64,000 nucleotides of DNA, from contig CM057153.1 of the NCBI GenBank assembly GCA_029962745.1, positions 9,492,962 through 9,556,961 of the forward strand. Direction: 5' to 3'. Source of the stretch: Echinometra lucunter. Taxonomy: Eukaryota; Echinodermata; Echinoidea; Camarodonta; Echinometridae. Below, one piece after another: positions 1 to 11,306 of the stretch. The notes beneath the pieces were generated by a model. That model had not been told where the DNA came from. It made no database searches and saw only the letters and a list, made by a program, of their open reading frames with translations. The position numbers and the translations under genes are program-made. Each line of letters opens with the position of its first letter. Position 1 is the first letter of the stretch.

Positions 1-1005
1 TATTTATTTTGATAACTAGACCAGTGATTTAAAGGTCAAAGCTGATTTGTGAATGCGTGAAAAGTACAAGGTTTTCATTTGATCAACTGCTATTCAAAAT
101 GTTATTGAATCAGATTAAAATCTTCACAATATTCTTTACGCCTCATTGAAGCGCGCACTTATGGGGTCGTGTCACTACTAGTTGAATACAAGGCTTTCCT
201 TTGATCAACTGCTATTCAAAACTTTCCTGAGTCATAAATCTTCGCAATATTCTTTTTGATTCCTTAGATAATTAATTACCATTTCTGTGATCTTACGAAA
301 AAGCTTCTAGTTGTGAATTTCTACGACTTATACACGAAACAATCAGTGCAATCCAAATCTACTTCATGATACTGGGCTTGACTTGATGCCTGAATATCCT
401 AAACTGACCAGATGGTGTACACAGTATCAGAATTTATTGTCTAGCTTTGAAACAGAGGCTATAGAAGTCATGATCTGATCGCAGAAAAAAAAAGCATTAC
501 TTACTTTTAATGAGACTAATTTTTTTTAGTGACTCAGAAACTTTGAATGAACTTTTCACCATAATACAAATAGGAAGCGCCTTGAATTCCTGTTGGGCGG
601 GATCATAAATTAAACAGACATTACCGGGTTTTTTTTGTTGTTGTTGTTTTTTTTTTTTTTTTTTTTTTTTTTGGGGGGGGGGGGGGGTCATTGTTCCTAT
701 ATGATTTTTTAAGAAATTAAAAGAGGGGGTTCATTCAGTTCAATGACATGTTTTTCCAAGTACGCCCTGTGGGACGACATAACAACACACATTTAAAATA
801 CATTATAAGAAATACACCGAGCATGCTTCATGATATCAGTAAAATCCATTATCAATGAAATACACCATGTTTCGTAATATACTACATGGTGTCGTGCCAG
901 TGGAATTGTTTGTTTCCCCATTCTGTTTATACTCATTCCTCTCTTTTCATTCATTCGCATGTCATAAATTGATATAAACAAGAAACATGCAGTGGACTAC
1001 ACAGC
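1..1005. other. No gene seen
   Basis: AT-rich. A block containing TTGATCAACTGCTATTCAAA and CxCAATATTCTTT occurs twice, near 79-140 and 199-255. A long T run then a G run lies at 645-688. Confidence 0.7.
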
Positions 1006-1112
1006 CGCGGATCCAGGATTTGATGGGGGGGGGGGGGGGGGGCATGGCCATGGAAATTTTTTTCTGTAATCTAGCGACTAAAAAAGGCCAAGGCCAAGCC
1101 AAGGCTCGCTCG

Positions 1113-1143
<31 letters not shown>

Positions 1144-1160
1144 TGAATCCGCGCCTAGGA
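1006..1160. mobile_element. Short inverted-repeat element with poly-G and poly-C arms
   Basis: CGCGGATCCAGGATTTGAT plus an 18-base G run at the left, a C run and CTGAATCCGCGCCTAGG at the right. Between them are about 70 bases. Another start of this type may lie at 46858. Confidence 0.55.
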
Positions 1161-1440
1161 CTACACAAGTTTAGTGTAACGGTCCTAATACAGTGAAGTC
1201 ATACAGTTACTTCGATATCTGAATCATTCCAACATCTTGTGTCTAAAGATGGTGGGCCACAGAATTTATTGAGTACAATTCTAGTGAAGCTAACATACTT
1301 CCCATCCCTGTACGTTAACAATATGTATAGGCCTTAAGACATTTTTAAAGGCCAGACTTTGATAGAAATTGAAAACAATTGAACAGAATCACCATACTGC
1401 ATTGATGTTTATCTATTAATTTCAAGTAGATGAAGAAGTG

Positions 1441-1528
1441 ATTAAATGAATGAATGAATGAATGAATGAATGAATGAATGAATGAATGAATTAAATTGAA
1501 TTGAATTGAATTGAATTGAATTGAATTG
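1441..1528 (+). repeat. GAAT then GAATT microsatellite
   Basis: AATG tetranucleotide repeats pass directly into AATTG pentanucleotide repeats. Confidence 0.95.
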
Positions 1529-1806
1529 ACTGGTAGATAAACTAAAATGAATAAGTATAAGAATTAATGACTAAAATGACTAAAAAGATGAAATATGTAT
1601 ACACACATATTTTTGTACTTATGTATTCGTATACGATTAAAGACGAAAAAAGAAATTACGAATGGAAGAGCATGTGATAAAAGTTTTGAGTTGGACTTCC
1701 CAGTCAATGATATCGTAAGACGACATGACTTGACAGCGGGAGAATTTTTGAAGCGGAGCAGGAACATCCTTATTCTAAACGGAATATTGTGCGGACAATT
1801 AATGAC

Positions 1807-2330
1807 AAGATACTAATCTGCTAATAGAAGCTAGATTTAAGCACATGATCTTTCGTATATCAATCGCTTGTGATATAGATGTAAAAAGTATCCTCTTTAT
1901 GGTTGTAAAGTCAATACAGTTGTAAATGTTATATTTAAAAAAAAAAAATCAAGAAATACTTTTCCTAATACGATTATACTTACATTTGATGACGAGATGA
2001 TTTAGGCAACTTAAGAAGGTGTACTTTCATGAACCGATCAAAGGTGCTCGATGAAGTAAAAATTATTTTAATATGTCAACGATGGTTGCACTGCACGAAA
2101 CGAAGTCAGGGACATGGTAGGTTTATTATGAAGAACTGAAAATCACTGGATCGTCACATCTATAAAAGAACGGTGAGGTTCGGTTTTGTTGAAATCCATT
2201 GTATTGGTTTACTTTTGCCATACTTTGGTGAACTAAAGGTCACGGACGTCATGGACGTTGACTTGATATACACACCAGGGGTGTATAACACAGGGGATCA
2301 ACCCAACTTAATCTTTTATGACATAGAAAT
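1807..2330 (+). repeat. Segmental duplication, copy A
   Basis: Shares AAGATACTAA (1807), TTTATGGTTGTAAA, GATGACGAGATGATTTAGGC, CATGAACCGATCAAAGG, AACGATGGTTGCAC and a CACTGGATCGTC block with copies B (4345-5200) and C (10985-12560). Open frames here are short and not shared. Confidence 0.78.
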
Positions 2331-3571
2331 TCCGGAGGAGGGAAGGAAAGAGGATTGTTGATATTTACTCCAATTATTGGTAAAGGGGAAGGAGGGGGCT
2401 GTCTTTAGTTTACTTCTTCTTTTTTTTCATTCTTAAGGGGTTAGGGAACTATTTCTCAGTTATTTTTGTATTCAATAAAAACCTTAACTAAAAACAAACA
2501 GTCAATCAAACAAACCAACCAACAAACAAACAAACAAACAAAAAATACAAGAGGGTAAGCATGATACAAAGTATTAGTCCATGAAACAGGCCATTTTGCG
2601 GTATCATCTCGGTGGGCAAAGTGTGGTGGTGATTTTCTACTAGCATGATGTCTCTTCATGGTTTGGCATGATAGCCAAGCTGAATTGGCGGCTAAATGGT
2701 TATCATCATGCATTACGTATTTGAGGACCCTCCAAAATCGTTTATCTCAGAAAGTGGCCTAATTCTGAGAGCATATTTCTAAACATGCTGAAGTAACCAT
2801 GGTAACAGCATGTTAATGTTTTTTTTTCTTTCAAATTTTTATTCAGAACAATCATGTGGGCCTAATACATCTGATTACTCTGAAACACACGGACACACCA
2901 ACGCATGCACAGAAATGCACCCACAGTCGCAACCCACAGACATGCAACCCACAGCAGATAGTGTTGGTCTTGTCCAAGGTTGATCCCGATCACTACGATT
3001 AGATGCGATCTGTCGCGCATTGTTACGACCTAATGCGGTTATCACGATTGACAATTAATCGTATTGATCTTAGCAAATTTTTGAACCGTCCAATTTTTTT
3101 CTGCCATCAACACAATTGCCACGAATGACTTCAAGATCTGATAGGATCTGATAGGATCACCACGATTATCGAAATTCCGTGCTATTGCGAGGCCCCCCCC
3201 CCCCCCCCCCCCGTAGAAATAAAAGCGAACTCAATTCCTAATCGTAGTGACGTCATAGCAATCTTTCGATCGGCTACGATAATAAAAAATATATATACAT
3301 GTATACATTTTTAAAGCATATTTTGCCTTTACTCCTACCACAAGGTTTGCAATCAACCAAAATTTCGATTTTAGTATTCCTATTATTATTCCGAACTTTG
3401 AATAATTTACTTGTTTAAACTTTCATATTTAATGCAAAATGCCATTTGTTCGAAAATCGGGTCGCAGGCGGATCGTAAAGCTGTTGTGGACTTAAGACCA
3501 CGATTTCAATCTTGGCCCGAATCGTCATGATCGTGATAGTGGGAACTTAACATTACCTGTAACTTGTTCTT
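2331..3571. other. No gene seen
   Basis: Short AAAC and CA-rich tracts (2490-2545, 2880-2950) and a C run at 3193-3212. GATCxxGAT/CACGATT-type words recur between 2985 and 3540, possibly another decayed foldback. Confidence 0.6.
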
Positions 3572-4340
3572 ATACTGTTTTCACACTGCCGAAACGGAAT
3601 ATCCATGCCGTTATATTTCACGACGCTTCACTTTCAAAACGCTTCCAAAACGCTTCTGGTTTCTGTTCACACTGAACCAATGAAGTCCGTTTTGAGCGAA
3701 AGCGTAATATTACGGTGTGAGAGAGTGCGGAAATACGTCATTACCCACCATGCATTTTGCTATCTCTAGCTGTATAATTTTTTTGTTTTATTTGATATAT
3801 GTAACAAAACAAATCAGTTATTCAGAATAAAATGTATATTTATTACTTAACTTATTGCAATTTGTTTAAATTTACTGCATAATTATTTTTTTTATTTGTA
3901 TGTATAGTTTAATTTTTAAACTCATGTACGAATGCTAACGCGTTTGTTTTGCTTCATACATGATTCGCGCCCATGCAGCTAGTAGCGTCGAACGTACGCT
4001 GCACTGCCATGCCGATCCATGCAGCTCGCTAGCGCTGCGATCGAAGATACCCGCGCTTTCACTCGTTTCCCGCATTTTCCAGGTTTTTGGTGGGAACCTG
4101 GTTGACCTTTGACATTTCATTCCGCTTTATTTCCTTTTTCTGTACATACCAAAAAATAAAGCGTCATATTTGGAATATTCCGTTTTCAAAACACCTCAAA
4201 ACCTAGTGATAGACCTCACACGTAGATTGCGGAATATTTGATTCCGTTTTCAAATATGACGCTTTGCCGAGTGTTCATACCAAAGCGTTTTTTCAAAAAC
4301 GCTTTTATTCCGTTATATTTGTTTGGTGTGAAAGTGGTAT
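3572..4340. mobile_element. Long foldback element with TTTCACACC-type ends
   Basis: Left ATACTGTTTTCACACTGCCG, right inverse ATACCACTTTCACACCAAAC. AAACGGAATAT-like and AACGCTT-like motifs occur in both arms. The centre (3930-4120) is GC-richer (CGCGCCCATGCAGCTAG). No coding frame of note. Its right end coincides with the start of duplicated segment B. Confidence 0.7.
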
Positions 4341-4344
4341 TAGT

Positions 4345-5200
4345 TATTTGGTACGATGTGACATAATGCAGTGTAGCAACAAGGCTGTGTTTCAGCGAGA
4401 CAGAACAGACTGAAAGCTGCAGTACAACAAAGGAGCAACAACAAATATTGCCATGCCATGACACCGGGGAGTATTTACACTAAAAATTTTGGAAATGGAG
4501 AAGAAACCAACCTTATGTAAAAGAGATCGTTGCTAGCATGATAAATTACAAGATACTAAACACAAGTTAGTTTAAAGCACATAAGAGTAAAAGATTATCA
4601 TCTTTATGGTTGTAAAATCATCATATAGTTGTAAAAAATTATCATCGTCTAAACGAAATGGATAGGCTAATTATTTTTCCCTATACATTTAAACTTACGT
4701 TTAATGACGAGATGATTTATACAGCTTAAGAAGGTGCACCGATCAAAGGCGCTTCGTGAGATAAAAATTATGTTAATATGAAAACGATGGTTACACAAAT
4801 GAAAATCACTGGATCGTCGCATATGTCATTGTTTGTATACAGCGTAGGTTTGCTTAATATTTGAAATCTATTGTATTGGTCTGAATACTTTGTGTTCTTC
4901 TCTGAGGTGCATGGACGCTGACGTCATTATATAGGTCACGGGTGTGGAGGCCATAGGCATATACTAGATGGAAATTTTCTGAAAAGCATGAATTACCTTG
5001 AAATACAGTTGAACTTTGGTACACCGATTTAAGATAAATCAGTTATATTTTCTGTTTGACAAAATAAAAGGCCGCCAATTGTCAGGGACATGTGATGCTA
5101 TGGCATCCTCTCCTAATCACCTCGACCTATTGGATTTCCGCCCTTGGTTGGGAGAGGTAAGATAGTAGCCTAATTCTGGACGTATTTATTTACATGCATT
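4345..5200 (+). repeat. Segmental duplication, copy B
   Basis: Runs from GTAGCAACAAGGCTGTGTTT through AATGACGAGATGATTTA to GGATTTCCGCCCTTGGTTGG and GACGTATTTATTTACATG. It retains AAGATA (4550-4555) as the unoccupied SINE site. No supported coding frame. Confidence 0.82.
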
Positions 5201-6799
5201 TACACATCTTTTTTTTTTCTTTCTGTGAAACCATTGTGCACTCTTCATAGATGGCCCCAACCCAATCGATCAAAAAATAAATTGATGTTCCTTAATAGAT
5301 TGTCTGTATACGGATTCAGCAATCTCCCCTACCCCCATCCACTCTCGCCCTCTTTCTGGTCTCTCAGCCTCTCCTCCCATAAAATCGCAGTAGTCAATGC
5401 CTCAAAATATTTTGCAACACTCCATGACAACCATTAATGATGTTGCAGATTTTCGATTCGGCTCCGAATTTTGTTTTGGGTATCTTCTGTTCAGTCCGGC
5501 TTATTGCGTCAAGCAATATTTTCGTTTAAGAAGAATCCTAGACAACTTTGATAGACGGTAAACATGGTAAACGCGCCGATATAATTGACCTCGTAATATA
5601 AATGTTTGAAAACAATGGTATTTGTTCATCAAGTTTTTATTGATCACAATAATAGAATCACAGAAGCATAGATCATGATTAAAAACAATAAAAAAAAACA
5701 ACAATAATCAACACATTTTAGCACAGAATCAAATCAAACAGCATGAAATAAATCAGCAGAACTAGTGTATTCCTAATAAATATTTAGGGAAAGAGCCTCT
5801 AAAAAGAAGACATATACATCACAAATCAATCCTCCATTGACGAAAATGAAATGAAAGTTTTCCTTTCCCTTTCAACTATACGATACTCAATTTCTTTACG
5901 ACACCTCAAATAAATTTTAAAACCTCGAAATGAGGGTAAAACTATCCTTGAATTTACACAAATAGATATAATATTTGTAGACAAGGAAAATATAAACAAT
6001 GGTTATGTTAATCTACGTCTCCTTATTTCACTTTTAGCTGAGGCGATAATGACTGAGAATCCCATTCGGCTCGTCATATTCAAGTCGTTCGTAAAGTCAT
6101 TCGTAACTTTACGTACAGCGTCTTTAAACACACCCTTGTAAATCTTAGTTATTAATGTTTTCATATTTTACATAATGTGCTCTTCTTCTATAGGCCAAAT
6201 TTTATTCATAGACACTCATCCTGGTGAGAGATATTGTGTAAGACATGACGATATTCCAGTGACGTCAGTACAAATGACAGACACATTTTGCTCTTTTACA
6301 GAAAATGTCACGTTTGTCACTTGCTTCCTTTTGCCAAAGCAGGGCAGTATAATGTATTAATTTTTTTGACATTTCATATAGGCTTTGAGAAGCATCTTCG
6401 ATAGAGTGTATTGTGTTTCAGAAATGTTTAAATGTTTTCATACATCATATCACTCAGAGTGGCCCGGTACTCATTCTACTTTTAGCAAAATAAATCTCAT
6501 TTCCGGATTCCTGTAACTACTTTTGGTGCATCTTCCAACGAGTGAACTATGACAGGATGATATACAAAATACCGAAATTGTCATTATCATTTTTTGTCTC
6601 ATCTTTAGCCCTATACTCTTTTGAATAGAAATGAAATTTCCACAATCGCAGCCTAACGGCGGAATTGACGGTGATCACCATTAAAAAAGAAATTGACAAA
6701 CTGACAGGAGTACAAAAGCGTAATTATCACCCCCCCCCCAAAAAAGAAAGATTTAATCATCATGACATATGTAGGGAAATTTTTTTAAATGTTATAAGT

Positions 6800-6800
<1 letters not shown>
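5201..6800. other. No gene seen
   Basis: AT-rich; only short frames. Contains a fragment (6085-6105) of the MITE family found whole at 60324-60476. Confidence 0.65.
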
Positions 6801-6802
<2 letters not shown>

Positions 6803-6852
<50 letters not shown>

Positions 6853-6856
6853 CAAC

Positions 6857-6903
<47 letters not shown>

Positions 6904-6913
6904 CAACAACAAC

Positions 6914-6963
<50 letters not shown>

Positions 6964-6972
6964 TAATAATAA
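6803..6972 (+). repeat. AAT microsatellite with AAC interruptions
   Basis: About 170 bases of AAT with two blocks of AAC. The poly-Asn frame across it is an artefact. Confidence 0.97.
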
Positions 6973-7259
6973 TTGGATTATATATTGTTATAATTGTATT
7001 ATATCATTGTATATTATTATGTTAACCTGCCGACTAACCCAATGGGTTGTCGGGCCTGGTTTTATATGTATTCACTATGATCTTTAATAAAGAAGTGATA
7101 TACTGCCGTGATTTTGTTTTAACTATTCCAATCCTAAAATTTCCTTATTTTTGACCAAAATAATTGTCAAATTTGGTTCATGGAAAGCGTTAATTCTAGG
7201 TTAGATTTTCCAAGGAGGTTATGTTGCCCTCCCAAGGGGTATTCTAAATTCACATATTT

Positions 7260-7631
7260 GCAATGAATATTAGAACCTCAGAAATAGTTCAACAGCTTTA
7301 TATAAGTAAAGAAATAATTATAATAATTAGTAAAAATATTAAATGTTGATCGCAGCACTTCCGAAAGTATTAGAATGAAAGTAAATATAAAGATTTTTAA
7401 AGTTACAGATTCTGTAACTTAAAAAGCATTTTAAACACAAACAAGCAATGAATATTAGAACCTCAGAAATAGTTCAACAGCTTTATATAAGTAACGAAAT
7501 AATTATAATAATTAGTAAAAAATATTAAATGTTGATCGCAGCACTTCCGAAAGTATTAGAATGAAAGTAAATATAAAGATTTTTAAAGTTACAGATTCTG
7601 TAACTTAAAAAGCATTTTAAACACAGACAAG
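7260..7631 (+). repeat. 185-bp tandem duplication (two units)
   Basis: Units 7260-7444 and 7445-7631 are almost identical. Each ends with the hairpin AAGTTACAGATTCTGTAACT. Confidence 0.92.
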
Positions 7632-7764
7632 CAGCATAATAGCCCTATATGTCCATTTTAAACGTAAATAAACTCATCTCTAGGTCATTTTGCCCCCTGT
7701 CATAATACCCTGGCGTAGCCCCCTGCTTATCAAATTAATCAATGACAGGACGAGGTCTTATGAC

Positions 7765-8128
7765 TAGTGTAAAGTTATAATTTTATTGATTTGTAAGTAT
7801 TTGTTTAATGCACATTTAGCATCCCACCGCTGCCACCAGTTATAAGACTCTTTAAAAAACTAGTCCAACATGTTTTAAGGCTTGAGCTGTACTGACTTAC
7901 ATATTTAGTACATCTTCAGAGATGGCTGCCAAGATGGATGACACGCAATAGCAGGCCTGCAAGGTTGAATGGTTAAGAAAAGAATGAATAGAGACACAAC
8001 AATAGAAGTCAAGAGCTGTAGAAAAGGATATGAATGTAGGTCACAAGCGACTTTAAGCATGACAGGTTGGAAAGTTATATGTGCATTAAACAAACACTTA
8101 TAAATCAGTAAAAATTACACTTACACTA
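7765..8128. mobile_element. MITE with about 55-bp inverted ends, nested in another repeat
   Basis: Left TAGTGTAAAGTTATAATTTT, right inverse TAGTGTAAGTGTAATTTTTA. Similarity continues through TGATTTGTAAGTATTTGTTT and TTAATGCACAT. It interrupts the dispersed repeat continuous at 16256-16450, which serves as an empty-site reference. Confidence 0.8.
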
Positions 8129-8310
8129 ATGCTTGCATTAAATCTGAACATCTCTGAAAGTTGAACATTCATTTTTTAAAATCAGAAACCCGTGACGGCG
8201 AAACCTAGTGATCACCAGGCCAGCATGAGACCAGCCTAATTCAAATGGGTAACTGCCGGTTGCTGGGATCTTCTATCTGGACATGGTCCCGATGGTTTTA
8301 TCTCCAACTA
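8129..8310. repeat. Same dispersed repeat at the 3' end of the dehydrogenase gene
   Basis: CTTCTATCTGGACATGGTCC and CCAGGCCAGCATGAGACCAG align with 16340-16450. It covers the TAG at 8273-8275 and the start of the 3' UTR. A further part lies at 7738-7764 across the nested MITE. Confidence 0.75.
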
Positions 8311-10967
8311 TGCGTCCCTCGTTCAAGGCGATTCCTGCTTCTCCCGACGGATCAGAGAGGATGCTCGCAATCTCCTCGCCCAAACTCTCCGGTAGAGGAT
8401 ACCTTAGCTTTGGCTTCTCCTTCTGTAGAATCTCTAGAAGTTCAGCAGCTGCTTGGTCAGGTGTCATCGCATTGGGGTTGTTCTTTACGCCGTCGATCCA
8501 TTTACGCACGAAAGACTTGTCGAGCTCGTTCACGGCATCGTCTCCAATTACTGCTTCCAGTTCGTCGAAGATTCCTCTTTGGAGTTGTGTACGCATGGCT
8601 CCGGGTTCTACCATGATAACACTGCAATAAGATAAGTTTATAAGGCAACATGAAAAACAGAGCTGCAGATCCAAACATAATCAGGTGAAGCTATAAGCCA
8701 TCTTAAAGACTTGAAAATCTCTCTACGCTCTTAAAGGAGAATGCAACCCAAGCATCAGTGTGCTCTCAGTGAATAAAGATGACCAAGAGGAGTAAACAGT
8801 GAAAGTTTGAGCAAAATCGGACAATCGGTTCAAGAGTTATGAATTTTTAAAGTTTCAGTAAATCCCTATTATGAGGATCCTTGAGTTGGCAACTTTGCCA
8901 GCATCTGTGATGTCATCGTGGACAACTCTCAATTCATTTTGTACATAATTTTTCAAAAAAATTGATTTATATGAAATTTCAGGTTAGGAATCAATATAAT
9001 TCTTCCCAATATGCTTGCAGAATTGATATAGCTATGTCATACTCAAACAATAAATCAAAAGAATTTTTATTTCTCTTGAAAATAAAGAAAATGTTGAATT
9101 CTGTGTACAAAGCTGCCCAGCTCCGCCGCCCCAGACGTCACCATCCGAAGACGGTAGAAATACACAAACGTGGTTCCGGAAAAACAATGACGCGTTTAGG
9201 AGAGCATTTCCGAGTTTTCATTTATGGTATGAAAACAACAACAACAATAGTTTGCACGCAGTTCCATCCCTGTACACGAAAAAAAAAAGAAAGAAAGAAA
9301 GAAAGAAAAGTTGAAGCTCAAAAAGGACTTACTCAATGTTGAACTGTCTCGCTACTGGCACTAGTGATTCAAAGAAACCCTCGGCAGCAAACTTAGAAGC
9401 GCAATACACTTCAAGAAGAGGAATACCTAGGTATTCAAAACGGAAAGTACAAACAAATTAATAAATAAATTATTGAAAAAGCGTGACTGTCAGAAGGGAT
9501 AAACAGCTTCAACAGCCGCCACCCCCCCCCCCCTTATTTCTAAGGGTTTGGGATACGATCTGGTATGTCCCTCCAACATTTAAGACGAGAACCTTTTTAA
9601 GTGTGTTTGTGTGTATATAAATTTTATTTAGAGTGTTCCCTAAAATATAAAACGGATTAACGCTCATGTAGAGAGCTTACCTGTTCTGCCCCCTCTGCTA
9701 GTCACAGTAAGGATCTTTCCCCTCTTTCGTTGTTTCATGTGAGGTAGTACAGCTTGGGTAAGTCTGATGACTGATATAGCGTTGATGTTGAAAGCCTGTT
9801 CGATCTTAGACCTTGACATTTTGTCCACGTAACCACACGTTCCAATGCCAGCGATATTTACTGTTTGGTGATGGAAAATAAGTCATTTGAAGATTTATTT
9901 ATCTATCAGATTCGAATTAATCACAGCTCTTTATAAAAAAAAAAATGTGGCACATGTTCCATTAATTTGATTTTTCATACAAAAAATTTATGATATTTTA
10001 GCGACGTTATATAGGACAAACGATGTTATCATTGAGAACATAATTAAAACTTTTGATTCATTAACCGGTAGAATTTTCAAACTAAAGTTAGCATCTTTTG
10101 AGGTTAAAATGGGAATATACGTGTAATTAATTTTATCTTCTTTAGGCCAATGCCTTTCAAACTTTGCAGTATCGACTGTCATGGAATTGTAATTTTGATG
10201 ATACAAAAATTTGGAAAGTTTTTGATTAATTTATCATACTGGGTCAAATAAACCAGCTTAAAACCAAATATACATGGACATATTGTGTTTGAGCCAATGC
10301 ATCCACGTGGGTACATTGGCGGCTAGATAGTTCCGTGCAAAATAGTGGGTATTTGTTCCTAGTTTGCTTCATAATTGCATTCTTGGAATTAACGAACTGG
10401 ATCATAATTACACTCTAAAATTCGATGAGAAATTACTCTAAATCTATTGTAATTAGGAACACCTCCAAAATCAGATTAACAAATTATAATAAATAAGATT
10501 GATTTCTAAATCTAATCGATGTACAATTTAAATCGAATTTTAGAGTTGTCCCTGATTAAAATCTAAGAAATTTAGAGTGTATGAGCCTTGCCTGCCAAAA
10601 TACAAATTTATGAAGGCCTCCCTAAAATGATATATTAGACTTTTCTATCATGAGATAAAGACAAATTTTCAATGTGAATATTTTCAAGGTTATTTATCTT
10701 ACAAAGTGTATCAATTCTCCCGAATCGATTCAAAACTGCCTTTACGACGCGATGTATATGCTCATCTTTAGTAACATCCATTTCCATAATGAAAGCAGTC
10801 TTCTCTAGATGCGTTCCCAGGGCAACCACCAGGTCATCCTTCTGAGACAGCGAGATGACGGTTGCTATGACGATGTATCTCTGGGTGGGGTCTTTGGCTA
10901 GAAGCGCAGCTGTAGACAGACCAAGTCCAGAAACGCAGCCTGTAACTAGGACGACCTCTTGATCCAT
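8273..10967 (-). CDS. Short-chain dehydrogenase/reductase, RDH8 / 17-beta-HSD type 1-like (complete, 4 exons)
   Basis: Exons in coding order are 10703-10967, 9681-9860, 9333-9426 and 8273-8621. All junctions are GT/AG, phases 1, 1 and 2 agree, and the total is 888 nt, 295 aa plus TAG. The start is ATG at 10967. Seen in the translation: Rossmann motif TGCVSGLG at residues 9-16, NIAG at 90-93 (usually NNAG), Asn115, Ser143, and Tyr156-Cys-Ala-Ser-Lys160, giving the Asn-Ser-Tyr-Lys tetrad with normal 13-residue Ser-Tyr spacing. Family knowledge: the YxASKFAxEGFFESL stretch is typical of the SDR28C branch (retinol dehydrogenase 8, estradiol 17-beta-dehydrogenase 1), NAD(P)(H)-dependent enzymes acting on retinoids or steroids. 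Substrate is not predictable. There is no clear membrane anchor. The last exon runs into a dispersed repeat (8130-8300), which supplies the stop region. The 5' flank is a duplicated segment (10985-12560). Confidence 0.87.
8725..8990 (+). repeat. Dispersed repeat related to 51365-51640
   Basis: CTTAAAGGAGAATGCAACCC, AAACAGTGAAAGTTTGAGCA and GTGATGTCATCGTGGACA follow the same order as AAAGGGAAAGTCCAACCCAG, GAAATGAGCAAAATCAG and TGATGACATCATATGCGACC on the minus strand of 51365-51600. Lies in the last dehydrogenase intron. Confidence 0.55.
10409..10581. mobile_element. MITE, TACACTCTAAA terminus, copy 1
   Basis: Inverted ends TACACTCTAAAATTCGA and TTTAGAGTGTA, inner AGATTGATTTCTAAATCTAA. It sits in the first intron of the dehydrogenase gene. 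A related copy is at 44525-44671. Confidence 0.75.
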
Positions 10968-10984
10968 TACTGGTTATGTTTTTT

Positions 10985-11222
10985 TTTTTTGTACGGTGTG
11001 AAGTTACGCCTGTAGCAGCAAGGCTGTGTTTCAGCAAGACGAAATAAACTGAAAGCTGTAGTGCAACAAAGGAGCAACAAAAAATATTTACCTATTATTT
11101 TGAATTACGAAATTTGACACGGGGGTGGGGGGGGGGGGGTGGGTATGTACACCAAAATTTGGAAATGGAGAAGAAACCAACATTATATAAAACAAATCAT
11201 GGCTAGCATGATAAATTGCAAG

Positions 11223-11271
<49 letters not shown>

Positions 11272-11272
11272 T

Positions 11273-11306
<34 letters not shown>

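Noticed and set aside
6665..7087. 140-codon frame with a long poly-Asn run
   Set aside because: It is translation of an AAT/AAC microsatellite with no coding context.
8245..8635. Plus-strand frames over the last dehydrogenase exon
   Set aside because: The minus strand carries the spliced SDR frame with correct phases and motifs; the plus frames are shadows.
8962..9342. 126-codon plus-strand frame in a dehydrogenase intron
   Set aside because: It runs through a dispersed repeat and a GAAA microsatellite and has no protein-like family signal.
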